Shown one piece after another: positions 15,463 through 22,197 of a stretch of DNA of 64,000 bases; position 1 is the stretch's first letter, and each line of letters opens with the position of its first letter. The notes under the pieces are model-generated. The model was not told the DNA's origin. It saw only the letters and a program-made list of their open reading frames with translations, and ran no database searches. This DNA is from Actinomycetospora cinnamomea (lineage in GTDB: Bacteria; Actinomycetota; Actinomycetes; Mycobacteriales; Pseudonocardiaceae): NCBI RefSeq assembly GCF_003096675.1, contig NZ_QEKW01000010.1, forward strand, positions 62,001-126,000, written 5' to 3'. The position numbers were made by a program, and so were the translations under genes.

Positions 15463-16824
15463 GTGAGCGAGGTGGACCAGGTGCCGGGCACGCGGGCGGG
15501 CGAGCAGCCCGCGCCGCCCCCGACGCCCGGACCGACGCCGGCCCCGACGCAGGGACCCACCCCGATCCCGCGCATCCGGCGCCGTCGCCAGGGCTCGGTG
15601 GTCGCGGGCGTGGCCGGCGGGGTCGCCGACCACCTCGGTGTCGACGTCTTCCGCGTCCGCCTGGTGTTCGTGGTCCTCGTCGCCGCGGCGGGCGCCGGGT
15701 TCCCGGCCTACGCCGCGCTGTGGCTGTTCTGCCCGATCGAGCCGCGCGGCGTCCGGCGCGACGTCCCGCCCCGCGAGCGCCAGCAGGGCCTCGCGCTCGC
15801 CACGCTCGGCGTGGGCCTCGCGTTCGCGCTCTCCGCGGTCGGCGGGCAGCTCTCGGGCTGGGTGATCGGGCCGCTCGGGGTGGTGCTCGCCGGCGTCGCC
15901 CTGGTCTGGCGCGAGGCCGACACCGGCGCCCCGACCGTCGACGGAGGCCCGCCGCGCCGGGCGCGCTGGCTCGCCGGGCGCCGCCTCGGGCTGCTACGGG
16001 TGCTGGCCGGGTCGCTGCTGGTCGCCGCCGGCCTCGCCGCCGTGCTGCTCGGCAACGTCGACCTCAACCAGGTGCAGTTCGGCCTGCTCGCGGCCCTGGC
16101 CACGCTGGCCGGCGTCGTCGTGCTCACGATCCCGTGGTGGCTGCGCCTCGTTCGCGAGCTCGGCGCCGAGCGCCGCGAGCGCATCCGCGGCCAGGAGCGC
16201 GCGGACATCGCCGCCCACCTGCACGACTCCGTGCTGCAGACGCTCGCCCTCATCCAGAAGCAGGCCGGCGAGGACCCGGCGGGTCGCGAGGTGCGGCGCC
16301 TGGCGCGCAGCCAGGAGCGCGAGCTGCGGGCGTGGCTCTACGGCCCGCCCGGCGGCGACACCGGCCGCGCGACACGGGCCGGCGACGCCACCTTCTCCGT
16401 GGCGCTCGCGGCCGCGGCCGGTGAGGTCGAGGACGACTACGGCGTGCGGGTGGCGCCGGTGGTGGTGGGCGACGCCCCCGCCGACCCCGACACCACCGCG
16501 CTCGTCGCCGCGGCCCGCGAGGCCATGGTCAACGCCGCCAAGCACGCGGGGGTCGACGAGGTCGACGTGTACGCCGAGGTGGAGCCCGAGGCCGTCGAGG
16601 TGTACGTGCGCGACCGCGGCTGCGGGTTCGACCCGGACGCGGTCGGCGAGGACCGGCGCGGTCTGGCGGGCTCGGTCCGCGACCGCATGGGCCGCCACGG
16701 CGGCACGGTGCGGCTGCGCACCGCGCCGGGGGAGGGCACCGAGGTGGGCCTCGTCCTGCCCCGGCGCCGACGGGCGACCGCCCCGGCCGGCGGGCCCGAG
16801 ACCAGCGAGGAGGAGACCCGGTGA
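15463..16824 (+). CDS. Sensor histidine kinase with N-terminal PspC domain
   Basis: 453 residues. A proline-rich head (1-35) is followed by a PspC domain (about 40-95, SVVAGVAGGVADHLGVDVFRVRL), two more pairs of membrane segments (about 108-148 and 175-225), then a HisKA_3 dimerisation domain. The phospho-acceptor is His254 in AAHLHDSVLQTLALIQKQ. The ATPase domain has NAAKHA (N-box, about 358) and DRGCGFD. It is a LiaS/NarL-type kinase that would autophosphorylate and pass phosphate to the next gene, whose GTG start overlaps its stop by 4 bp. It is divergent to the PspC/LiaF-like gene. Confidence 0.92.
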   Translation: MSEVDQVPGTRAGEQPAPPPTPGPTPAPTQGPTPIPRIRRRRQGSVVAGVAGGVADHLGVDVFRVRLVFVVLVAAAGAGFPAYAALWLFCPIEPRGVRRDVPPRERQQGLALATLGVGLAFALSAVGGQLSGWVIGPLGVVLAGVALVWREADTGAPTVDGGPPRRARWLAGRRLGLLRVLAGSLLVAAGLAAVLLGNVDLNQVQFGLLAALATLAGVVVLTIPWWLRLVRELGAERRERIRGQERADIAAHLHDSVLQTLALIQKQAGEDPAGREVRRLARSQERELRAWLYGPPGGDTGRATRAGDATFSVALAAAAGEVEDDYGVRVAPVVVGDAPADPDTTALVAAAREAMVNAAKHAGVDEVDVYAEVEPEAVEVYVRDRGCGFDPDAVGEDRRGLAGSVRDRMGRHGGTVRLRTAPGEGTEVGLVLPRRRRATAPAGGPETSEEETR

Positions 16825-17486
16825 ACGACCAGGACCCGGTGACCGTCGTGGTCGTCGACGACCACGCGCTGTTCCGGCGCGGGGTGCGCGCCGAGCTCGA
16901 GACGACGGCCCGGCACACGGTCAGCGTGGTCGGCGAGGCCGGCTCGGTGGACGAGGCCGTGGCCGTGATCGCCCACCGGAAGCCCGACGTCGTGCTGCTC
17001 GACGTCCACATGCCCGACGGTGGCGGGGCGGCCGTGCTGGCCCGCACCCGGCCCGAGCACCCGGAGGTCGTGTTCCTCGCGCTGTCGGTCTCCGACGCCG
17101 CCGAGGACGTCATCTCGGTCATCCGCGCCGGGGCCCGCGGCTACGTCACCAAGACCATCTCCGGGCGCGAGCTCGCCGATGCGATCGTCCGCGTGCGGGC
17201 GGGCGACGCCGTGTTCTCGCCGCGCCTGGCCGGTTTCGTGCTCGACGCGTTCGCCGACCGTCCGGGTGCCACCGGCGTCGTCGACCCCGAGCTGGACCAG
17301 CTGACCCGCCGGGAGCGCGACGTCCTGCGGCTGCTCGCCCGTGGGTGGTCGTACAAGGAGATCGCCGCCGAGCTCGTGATCTCGGTGAAGACCGTCGAGA
17401 CCCACGTGTCGAGCGTGCTGCGCAAGACCCAGTCGTCGAACCGCCACGAGCTCACCCGGTGGGCGAGCGACCGCCGCCTGGTCTGA
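16821..17486 (+). CDS. LuxR/NarL-family response regulator
   Basis: 221 residues. The receiver domain has the acidic pocket VVDDHALFRRG, phospho-acceptor Asp61 in VVLLDVHMPDG, the T/S switch in LALSVSD and Lys in YVTKTI. The C-terminal LuxR helix-turn-helix is LTRRERDVLRLLARGWSYKEIA then VISVKTVETHVSSVLRK. It is coupled to the PspC-kinase by a 4-bp overlap and is the output of that system. The divergent pspC gene is the most likely target, by analogy with the LiaFSR circuit. Confidence 0.95.
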   Translation: MNDQDPVTVVVVDDHALFRRGVRAELETTARHTVSVVGEAGSVDEAVAVIAHRKPDVVLLDVHMPDGGGAAVLARTRPEHPEVVFLALSVSDAAEDVISVIRAGARGYVTKTISGRELADAIVRVRAGDAVFSPRLAGFVLDAFADRPGATGVVDPELDQLTRRERDVLRLLARGWSYKEIAAELVISVKTVETHVSSVLRKTQSSNRHELTRWASDRRLV

Positions 17487-17500
17487 GCAGGCGGGGGCCG

Positions 17501-19306
17501 TCAGCCGTCGTCGTTCCCGCCACCGCGGTCGCCGTCACCACCGCGGTCGTCGTCGCCGGAGCCGTCGTCGTCGGAGCCGGGCCCGCGCCCGTCGTCCGCG
17601 TCCCGGTCCCCGCCGCGGTCCTGCTCGCGTTCTCGGCCGCGGTCCTGGTCGCGGTCCTGGTCGCGGCCCTGGTCGCGACCGCCGCCCCGGTCGTCGCGGT
17701 TCCCGCCCGGGCCCGCGCCGGACGACGGGGCGGGCCGTGTCGACGGGCCCGACGCGACCGGCTGGTCGAGGCTGAGGCCGGTGGCCGCCGCGCGGGGGCT
17801 GGCCTGGCTGACGCGCTCGTCGGCGTCGATGAGCCAGCGCCCGTCGGGGCCGCGGACCATGCCGAGCTCGTGGACCTCCGTCGTGCGGTCGCGGCCCTCG
17901 GGCGCGAACTCGAGCGTCGCCCGGACGGTGTCGGCGTCCACGGCCTCGGCGTCGACGACACGCACGGAGCTGATCGTGGACCAGAACGCCTCGTAGGCCG
18001 AGAACCCGCCGGTGCGAGCCTGCAGGTTCGGGCCGAGACGCGCCCAGCCGGCGGCCTCGTTGCCGGTGACGACGCCGTAGTAGTCGCGCACCGCGTCCAC
18101 CATCGCCGCCTGCGGGTCGCCGCCCGCCTCCCCCTCGGCGGGCGCGCCGACGGTGGCCCCGGTGCTGCCGGTGCCCGAGGACGACAGCAGCGCGACGCCG
18201 ACCACGCCGCCCGCGAGGAGGGCGACGAGCAGCACCGTGACGACGATCGCCGTCGTCGGGCGGCGGGCCGTGCGACGCCGTGCGGGCGTCTCGACGGGCA
18301 GGCCCTGGCGGGTGGGCGGACCGGCCGGCGCGGGCCCGCTGCCGGGCGCGGGCGACGCGACGGCGCGTTCCGCCACCGGCGGGGCCCAGGCCGGGTCCGG
18401 CGAGCGCCGCGCCTCGGGGACGGGCGACGCCCCGGGGCCCGCGGGGGCGAGCGGGACGAGGTCGGCCAGCGGCGTCTCCGCCCGCCCGCCCGCGTGCGCG
18501 ATCCGTCCCAGCTCCTGGCGGGCCTGCGCGGCCGTCGGGCGCTCGGCGGGGTCGTCACGCAGCAGCCGCATGAGCAGCGCGGTGAGCGGCCCGGCCCGCG
18601 TCGGCGGGACGACCTTGCCGGCGGCCACCGCGTGCAGCAGCGCCAGGGCGTTGTCGTCGGCCCCGAACGGCGGGATGCCCTCGACCGCGGCGTAGAGCGT
18701 GGCGCCCAGCGAGAACACGTCCGACGCGGACGTCGAGTCCTCGCCGCGGGCGACCTCGGGAGCGAGGTAGGCGGGGGTGCCGGCGAGCATCCCGGTGCGG
18801 GTCAGGGTGAGGTCGCCGGTGGCCCGCGAGATGCCGAAGTCGGTGATCTTGACGGTGCCGTCCGCGCCCAGCAGCACGTTGCCGGGCTTGACGTCGCGGT
18901 GGACGATCCCGGCCTGGTGCGCGGCGTCGAGCGCGTCGGCGACCTGGCGACCGATGCGCGCGACCGTGCGCGGCTCGAGGACGCTCTGCTCGCCGAGCAC
19001 GGCGGCGAGGCTGCGCGAGGGTAGGTACTCCATGACCAGCCACGGCTCGTCGCCCTCGATGGAGGCGTCGAACACCGAGATGGCGTGCGGGTGCTGCAGG
19101 CGGGCCGCGATGCGGCCCTCGCGCAGCGTGCGCTGGCGGACCTCGTCGGCCTCGCGGTCGTCGAGCCCGGCGTGCAGGAACACCTGCTTGACGGCGACGA
19201 TCCGGCCGAGCCGCTCGTCGGTGCCCCGCCAGACCACGCCCATGGCCCCCGAGCCGATGCGCTCCTCGAGGCGGTAGCGCCCGGCGACCACGCGGGGAGA
19301 GCTCAC
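17501..19306 (-). CDS. Membrane-anchored Ser/Thr protein kinase with acidic/basic repeat tail
   Basis: 601 residues. The kinase domain (about 8-270) has the G-loop IGSGAMGVVW, Lys40, HRDVKPGN (Asp138), DFG (Asp156) and APE, all intact. A proline/alanine-rich juxtamembrane region precedes one membrane segment (about 352-374). Outside the cell lies an NTF2-like domain (about 395-497, AAMVDAVRDYYGVVTGNEAAGW to RWLIDADE), then a tail (about 535-601) of R, D, Q, E and G repeats. The extracellular domain differs from PASTA kinases such as PknB, so it senses something else. GTG 19306 has GGAG upstream. It is convergent with the response regulator. Confidence 0.93.
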   Translation of the reverse strand: MSSPRVVAGRYRLEERIGSGAMGVVWRGTDERLGRIVAVKQVFLHAGLDDREADEVRQRTLREGRIAARLQHPHAISVFDASIEGDEPWLVMEYLPSRSLAAVLGEQSVLEPRTVARIGRQVADALDAAHQAGIVHRDVKPGNVLLGADGTVKITDFGISRATGDLTLTRTGMLAGTPAYLAPEVARGEDSTSASDVFSLGATLYAAVEGIPPFGADDNALALLHAVAAGKVVPPTRAGPLTALLMRLLRDDPAERPTAAQARQELGRIAHAGGRAETPLADLVPLAPAGPGASPVPEARRSPDPAWAPPVAERAVASPAPGSGPAPAGPPTRQGLPVETPARRRTARRPTTAIVVTVLLVALLAGGVVGVALLSSSGTGSTGATVGAPAEGEAGGDPQAAMVDAVRDYYGVVTGNEAAGWARLGPNLQARTGGFSAYEAFWSTISSVRVVDAEAVDADTVRATLEFAPEGRDRTTEVHELGMVRGPDGRWLIDADERVSQASPRAAATGLSLDQPVASGPSTRPAPSSGAGPGGNRDDRGGGRDQGRDQDRDQDRGREREQDRGGDRDADDGRGPGSDDDGSGDDDRGGDGDRGGGNDDG

Positions 19307-19406
19307 CGGCAGCTCCGGGTCCGCGTGTTCACGGGGGTCACAGTAGAGGTCCCTACCGGGTGACGACCACGTGCCCGCACCCGGGCGCACGGCGTCCGCG
19401 ACCCGG

Positions 19407-20900
19407 TCAGGAGCCGCCCAGCAGGTCGTCGACGGCGTCGTCCAGGGCGCCCGTCGTGTCCTCCACGGCGTCGCCCGCGGAGTCGACGACGTCGCCCACG
19501 CCCTCGACCGTGTCGTCCACCGTGTCGTCCACCGTGTCGGCCGTGTCCTCGACGAGCCGGGACGCCGTGCGGCCCGCCACCGGCACGTCCTCCACCGCGT
19601 CCGCAGCCGTCTCGCCGACGTCCTCGACGGTGTCGGTGACCTCGTCGGTGGTCGGCTCGACGACGTCGTCGGTGGTCGCGCGCAGCGTGCGGTTGGTGGT
19701 CCGGCCGACGCCGTCGACCGTGTCGGTCGCGGCGTCGGCGACGGGCGCGACGACCTCGTCCTCGACGGTGCGCAGGGTCTCCCGCGCGGTGCCGCCGACG
19801 CTGCGCACGGGCGTGCGCACCGGCTCGGGCAGCGCGCCACCGGCCGAGTCGGTGGTGCCGCCGACGACCTCGCCGACGGTCCCGACGAGCCCGGAGCCGC
19901 CGCCGGATCCGCCGCCCGTACCTCCGCCGGTACCTCCGCCCGAGCCGCCCGAGCCGCCCGAGCCGCCCGAGCCGGCCGATCCGCCGGGGAGCAGCGGGCC
20001 GAGGAGGCCACCACCACCACCGCCACTGCCGCCACCACCACTGCCGCCGCCGGTGCCGCCGCCCGTGCCGCCGCCCGTGCCCCCGGCGGGGGCGACCGCG
20101 CCCCCGCCGCCGGCACCGGGGAGGCCCCCCGGCACGCCGGGCGCGGGCGCCGTCGCGAGCCCGGGGACCGCGACCGCGCCCGCCCCGCCGGGGACCCCCG
20201 GCGCCGCGAGGTCCAGGCCGAGGTCGGCGACCGCGGCGCTGAGCGCCACGCCCGCCGTCCCGGGCACGGCGGCCGCGACACCGCCGACCGGCGGGACGTC
20301 GCCGGGCAGCTGACCGGGGACCAGCGGGGGCAGCGCGAGCGGCGCGCCGGGCAGCGGGGCCAGCTCGAGGGGCAGGCGCGGCGCCACCCCCGCGACGCTC
20401 GCCATCGCGCCCGCGACGAGCAGCACGCCGGTGCTCGCCCCGAGGGCACGGCCGCGGCCGCGCCGGAACGGGTTGGTCCGCCGGCGGGCCGAGCGCCCAG
20501 GTGTCGGCGCCGGTCGGGACACGCCGACCGTGGGCGACGAGCCGGCGGGCTCCGCGGCCCGGTCGGCCACGGTCACGCCCTCGTCGGTCGCCCGGCCGGG
20601 GGCGGGCGCGGCCAGCCGGGCGAGGATCTCCGTCACCGAGATGCCGTCGGTGTGGGAGGGGACGTCCCGTGGCGGGACGGCCGTCAGGTCGTCGACCGCG
20701 CGGCGGGGGACGGGGACGAGCTCGATCCACCGCTCGCACGTCGCCGGGTCGTCGGTGATGTCGTCGCCGGTGTCGTCGACGCGGTCGTCATCGGCGTCCG
20801 GGGGCGGACCCGGCGGCGGCACGGTCGGCGGGGCGAGCAGACCACCGGCGCCGGTCTCCGGCCCCTCGACCCACGCGTGCCGCCCCCCACCCTCACCCAT
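19407..20900 (-). CDS. Low-complexity glycine-rich, membrane-anchored protein
   Basis: 497 residues, no recognised family. There is a polar N-terminal third, then RRRTNPFRRGRGRALGASTG leading into one hydrophobic segment (about residues 150-172). Next come a Pro/Leu/Ala-rich stretch, a (GGGS/GGGT)n linker (about 275-345) and a C-terminal Asp/Thr/Val repeat (units like DTVDDTVDD and VGDVVDS) up to LDDAVDDLLGGS. The positive residues before the hydrophobic segment predict a cytoplasmic N-terminus and an exported repetitive tail. Codon use matches its neighbours. ATG 20900 is preceded by GAGGAG. A wall-spanning or adhesive role is conceivable but unproven. Confidence 0.7.
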   Translation of the reverse strand: MGEGGGRHAWVEGPETGAGGLLAPPTVPPPGPPPDADDDRVDDTGDDITDDPATCERWIELVPVPRRAVDDLTAVPPRDVPSHTDGISVTEILARLAAPAPGRATDEGVTVADRAAEPAGSSPTVGVSRPAPTPGRSARRRTNPFRRGRGRALGASTGVLLVAGAMASVAGVAPRLPLELAPLPGAPLALPPLVPGQLPGDVPPVGGVAAAVPGTAGVALSAAVADLGLDLAAPGVPGGAGAVAVPGLATAPAPGVPGGLPGAGGGGAVAPAGGTGGGTGGGTGGGSGGGGSGGGGGGLLGPLLPGGSAGSGGSGGSGGSGGGTGGGTGGGSGGGSGLVGTVGEVVGGTTDSAGGALPEPVRTPVRSVGGTARETLRTVEDEVVAPVADAATDTVDGVGRTTNRTLRATTDDVVEPTTDEVTDTVEDVGETAADAVEDVPVAGRTASRLVEDTADTVDDTVDDTVEGVGDVVDSAGDAVEDTTGALDDAVDDLLGGS

Positions 20901-21156
20901 CTCGCCGCTCCTCAGCTCCCGGGTGCACGTCCCGACCCCCGGGTTCACCGGATCGGGAACGCGCCGTCCACTGCGTGTGGCGACATGGCTACTCGCACGT
21001 CACCCGGACGGGGAGCGTCCGTCCAGGGGAGAGACGCCATCGTCCGGGTCTGGTCGCCCAGCGGGCGTGTCACCCGGCCCTGAGACAGGTCGACGACGGT
21101 TACGACCGGTCGCCGAGGAGCATGCACCGTTCGGCGCCGGTGAACGGTCGTTCGGC

Positions 21157-21480
21157 TCAGCGCGGCGGCGACGCCAGGCGCTTGCGTGCGCCCTGCAGCT
21201 GGTTCACCGAGACGAGGCCCACCCCACCGCCGACGAGCAGCCCGATGACGTCCAGGGGGATGCCGCCGTTCGTGAGGAGCAGCGCCACCAGCGCGCCGAG
21301 GGCGAGCCCCCCGGCGGCCGGGACGCGGCCCCGGGCGTCCGCCGCGAGGTGCGACGCGCCCGGCCGCTTGGAGGCCACCGACGAGATCATGAGCAGGTAC
21401 CCGCCGTACCCGAGCGCGGCGAGCAGCCCCAGCACGGTGACGATCGTGGCGATCAGGTCGATGACCGTTCCCATGGGCAC
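21157..21480 (-). CDS. Small membrane protein, function unknown
   Basis: 107 residues with an N-terminal hydrophobic segment (MGTVIDLIATIVTVLGLLAA), a second (GYGGYLLMIS), a polar loop with SKRPGASHLAADARGRVP, and a further hydrophobic pair (LALGALVALLL and IGLLVGGGVGLVSV). It ends QLQGARKRLASPPR. Starts at ATG 21480 or 21474 are both possible. It sits directly downstream of chorismate mutase (58 bp) on the same strand and may share its transcript. No family recognised. Confidence 0.65.
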   Translation of the reverse strand: MPMGTVIDLIATIVTVLGLLAALGYGGYLLMISSVASKRPGASHLAADARGRVPAAGGLALGALVALLLTNGGIPLDVIGLLVGGGVGLVSVNQLQGARKRLASPPR

Positions 21481-21538
21481 CAGCGTGCCACTCGACGTGT
21501 GTGGTCGCCGCTGGTCGAGGCGCGATCGTGTCCCGACG

Positions 21539-21904
21539 TCAGCTGCGCCCGCCGAGGCGGCCGCGGCCGAGGCGCAGCAGGAGCATCCCCAGCTCCCGGC
21601 CCTCGGCGCCGAGCTCGCGGAAGCGGGCGAGCACCTGCATCTCGCGGTTGTAGACGATGCGCGGCCCGCCGGCGGCCATCCGGGCCAGGCCGATGCGCTG
21701 CGAGATCTCCGAGCGGCGCCGGATCAGGCGCAGCAGCTCCGCGTCGATGGCGTCGATCTCCTCGCGCAGCGCGGGGATCTCGTCGGCGATCGCGGGGGCG
21801 AGCGCGGCGGCCTCGCCCTCGCCGGCGTCGCCGTCGGTCGCGGGGGTGGAGCCGGCGGCGGAGCTTGCGGTGGAGCTTGCGGTGGAGCTGGCGGTGGCAC
21901 TCAC
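21539..21904 (-). CDS. aroQ: Chorismate mutase, AroQ type (mycobacterial intracellular kind)
   Basis: 121 residues. After a Ser/Thr/Ala-rich head (about 1-42), the AroQ core EEIDAIDAELLRLIRRRSEI is followed by QRIGLARMAAGGPRIVYNRE. The C-terminus ELGMLLLRLGRGRLG is the signature of M. tuberculosis Rv0948c, where it contacts DAHP synthase and raises activity. It converts chorismate to prephenate, the entry to Phe and Tyr. GTG 21904 has AGGAGG 8 bases upstream. The gene order to uvrD, M23 peptidase and sucCD is as in mycobacteria. Its 5' region carries an aromatic leader peptide and terminator (see 21972-22099), so Phe/Tyr attenuation is likely. Confidence 0.92.
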   Translation of the reverse strand: MSATASSTASSTASSAAGSTPATDGDAGEGEAAALAPAIADEIPALREEIDAIDAELLRLIRRRSEISQRIGLARMAAGGPRIVYNREMQVLARFRELGAEGRELGMLLLRLGRGRLGGRS

Positions 21905-21971
21905 GGGATCGGCCTCCTGGGTGTGTCCGGATGCTTCCGGGTCGGTGGGCCCACGACCCCGGACACGAGAA

Positions 21972-21999
21972 CGCCCCGGGGTCCGTGGACTCCGGGGCG
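21972..21999 (-). terminator. Attenuator hairpin upstream of chorismate mutase
   Basis: The arms CGCCCCGG and CCGGGGCG (21972-21979, 21992-21999) extend through a G-T pair and GTC/GAC to a 12-bp stem with a 4-base loop. On the minus-strand transcript it is followed by UUCUCG. It lies 67 bp before the chorismate mutase start and after a stop codon of a leader ORF, the position of an attenuator rather than of an end-of-gene terminator. Confidence 0.6.
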
Positions 22000-22024
22000 G
22001 CGTGGGTCGGGCGCGGCGGGCGCG

Positions 22025-22099
22025 TCAGTCGTCCACGGGCACCGGGGTCCGGTACCCGTAGAAAAATCGAACGGCCTGCACGTGCACGCAGGTCATCAT
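22025..22099 (-). CDS. Aromatic leader peptide of chorismate mutase
   Basis: A 24-codon ORF, ATG 22099 to TGA 22025, encoding MMTCVHVQAVRFFYGYRTPV plus PVDD. Four of five consecutive residues at positions 12-16 are aromatic (F, F, Y, G, Y), in a region where TTT and TTC codons are otherwise scarce. It lies between the uvrD promoter region and the chorismate mutase attenuator, and reads in the same direction as chorismate mutase. GAGGGCGGTGG precedes the ATG. A leaderless start at GTG codon 5 is an alternative. Ribosome stalling at the Phe/Tyr codons would control the hairpins that follow. Confidence 0.6.
   Translation of the reverse strand: MMTCVHVQAVRFFYGYRTPVPVDD
22031..22057 (-). promoter_or_regulatory. 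Candidate 1:2 hairpin and antiterminator segment of the attenuator
   Basis: In the minus-strand RNA, GGGUACCGG and CCGGUGCCC (22049-22057 and 22037-22045) form a 9-bp hairpin starting at the Gly-Tyr codons of the leader. The adjacent CCGUGGAC (22031-22038) is perfectly complementary to GUCCACGG in the terminator (21983-21990). The three elements are in classical order: leader codons, 1:2 hairpin, 2:3 antiterminator, terminator. Pairing is deduced by eye. Confidence 0.5.
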
Positions 22100-22197
22100 G
22101 CCACCGCCCTCGCGTGCGGCCAACCGCCCGAGCGTGTGTGGCCCCGAGCGCCTGCGGGCCGCTCGGTGTCGGAGGGCCCCGGTAGCGTGGGACGACG

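Noticed and set aside
20945-21127. A 60-codon minus-strand ORF upstream of the glycine-rich protein
   Set aside because: No family resemblance, arginine/proline-rich, no convincing ribosome binding site; more likely leader or promoter DNA.
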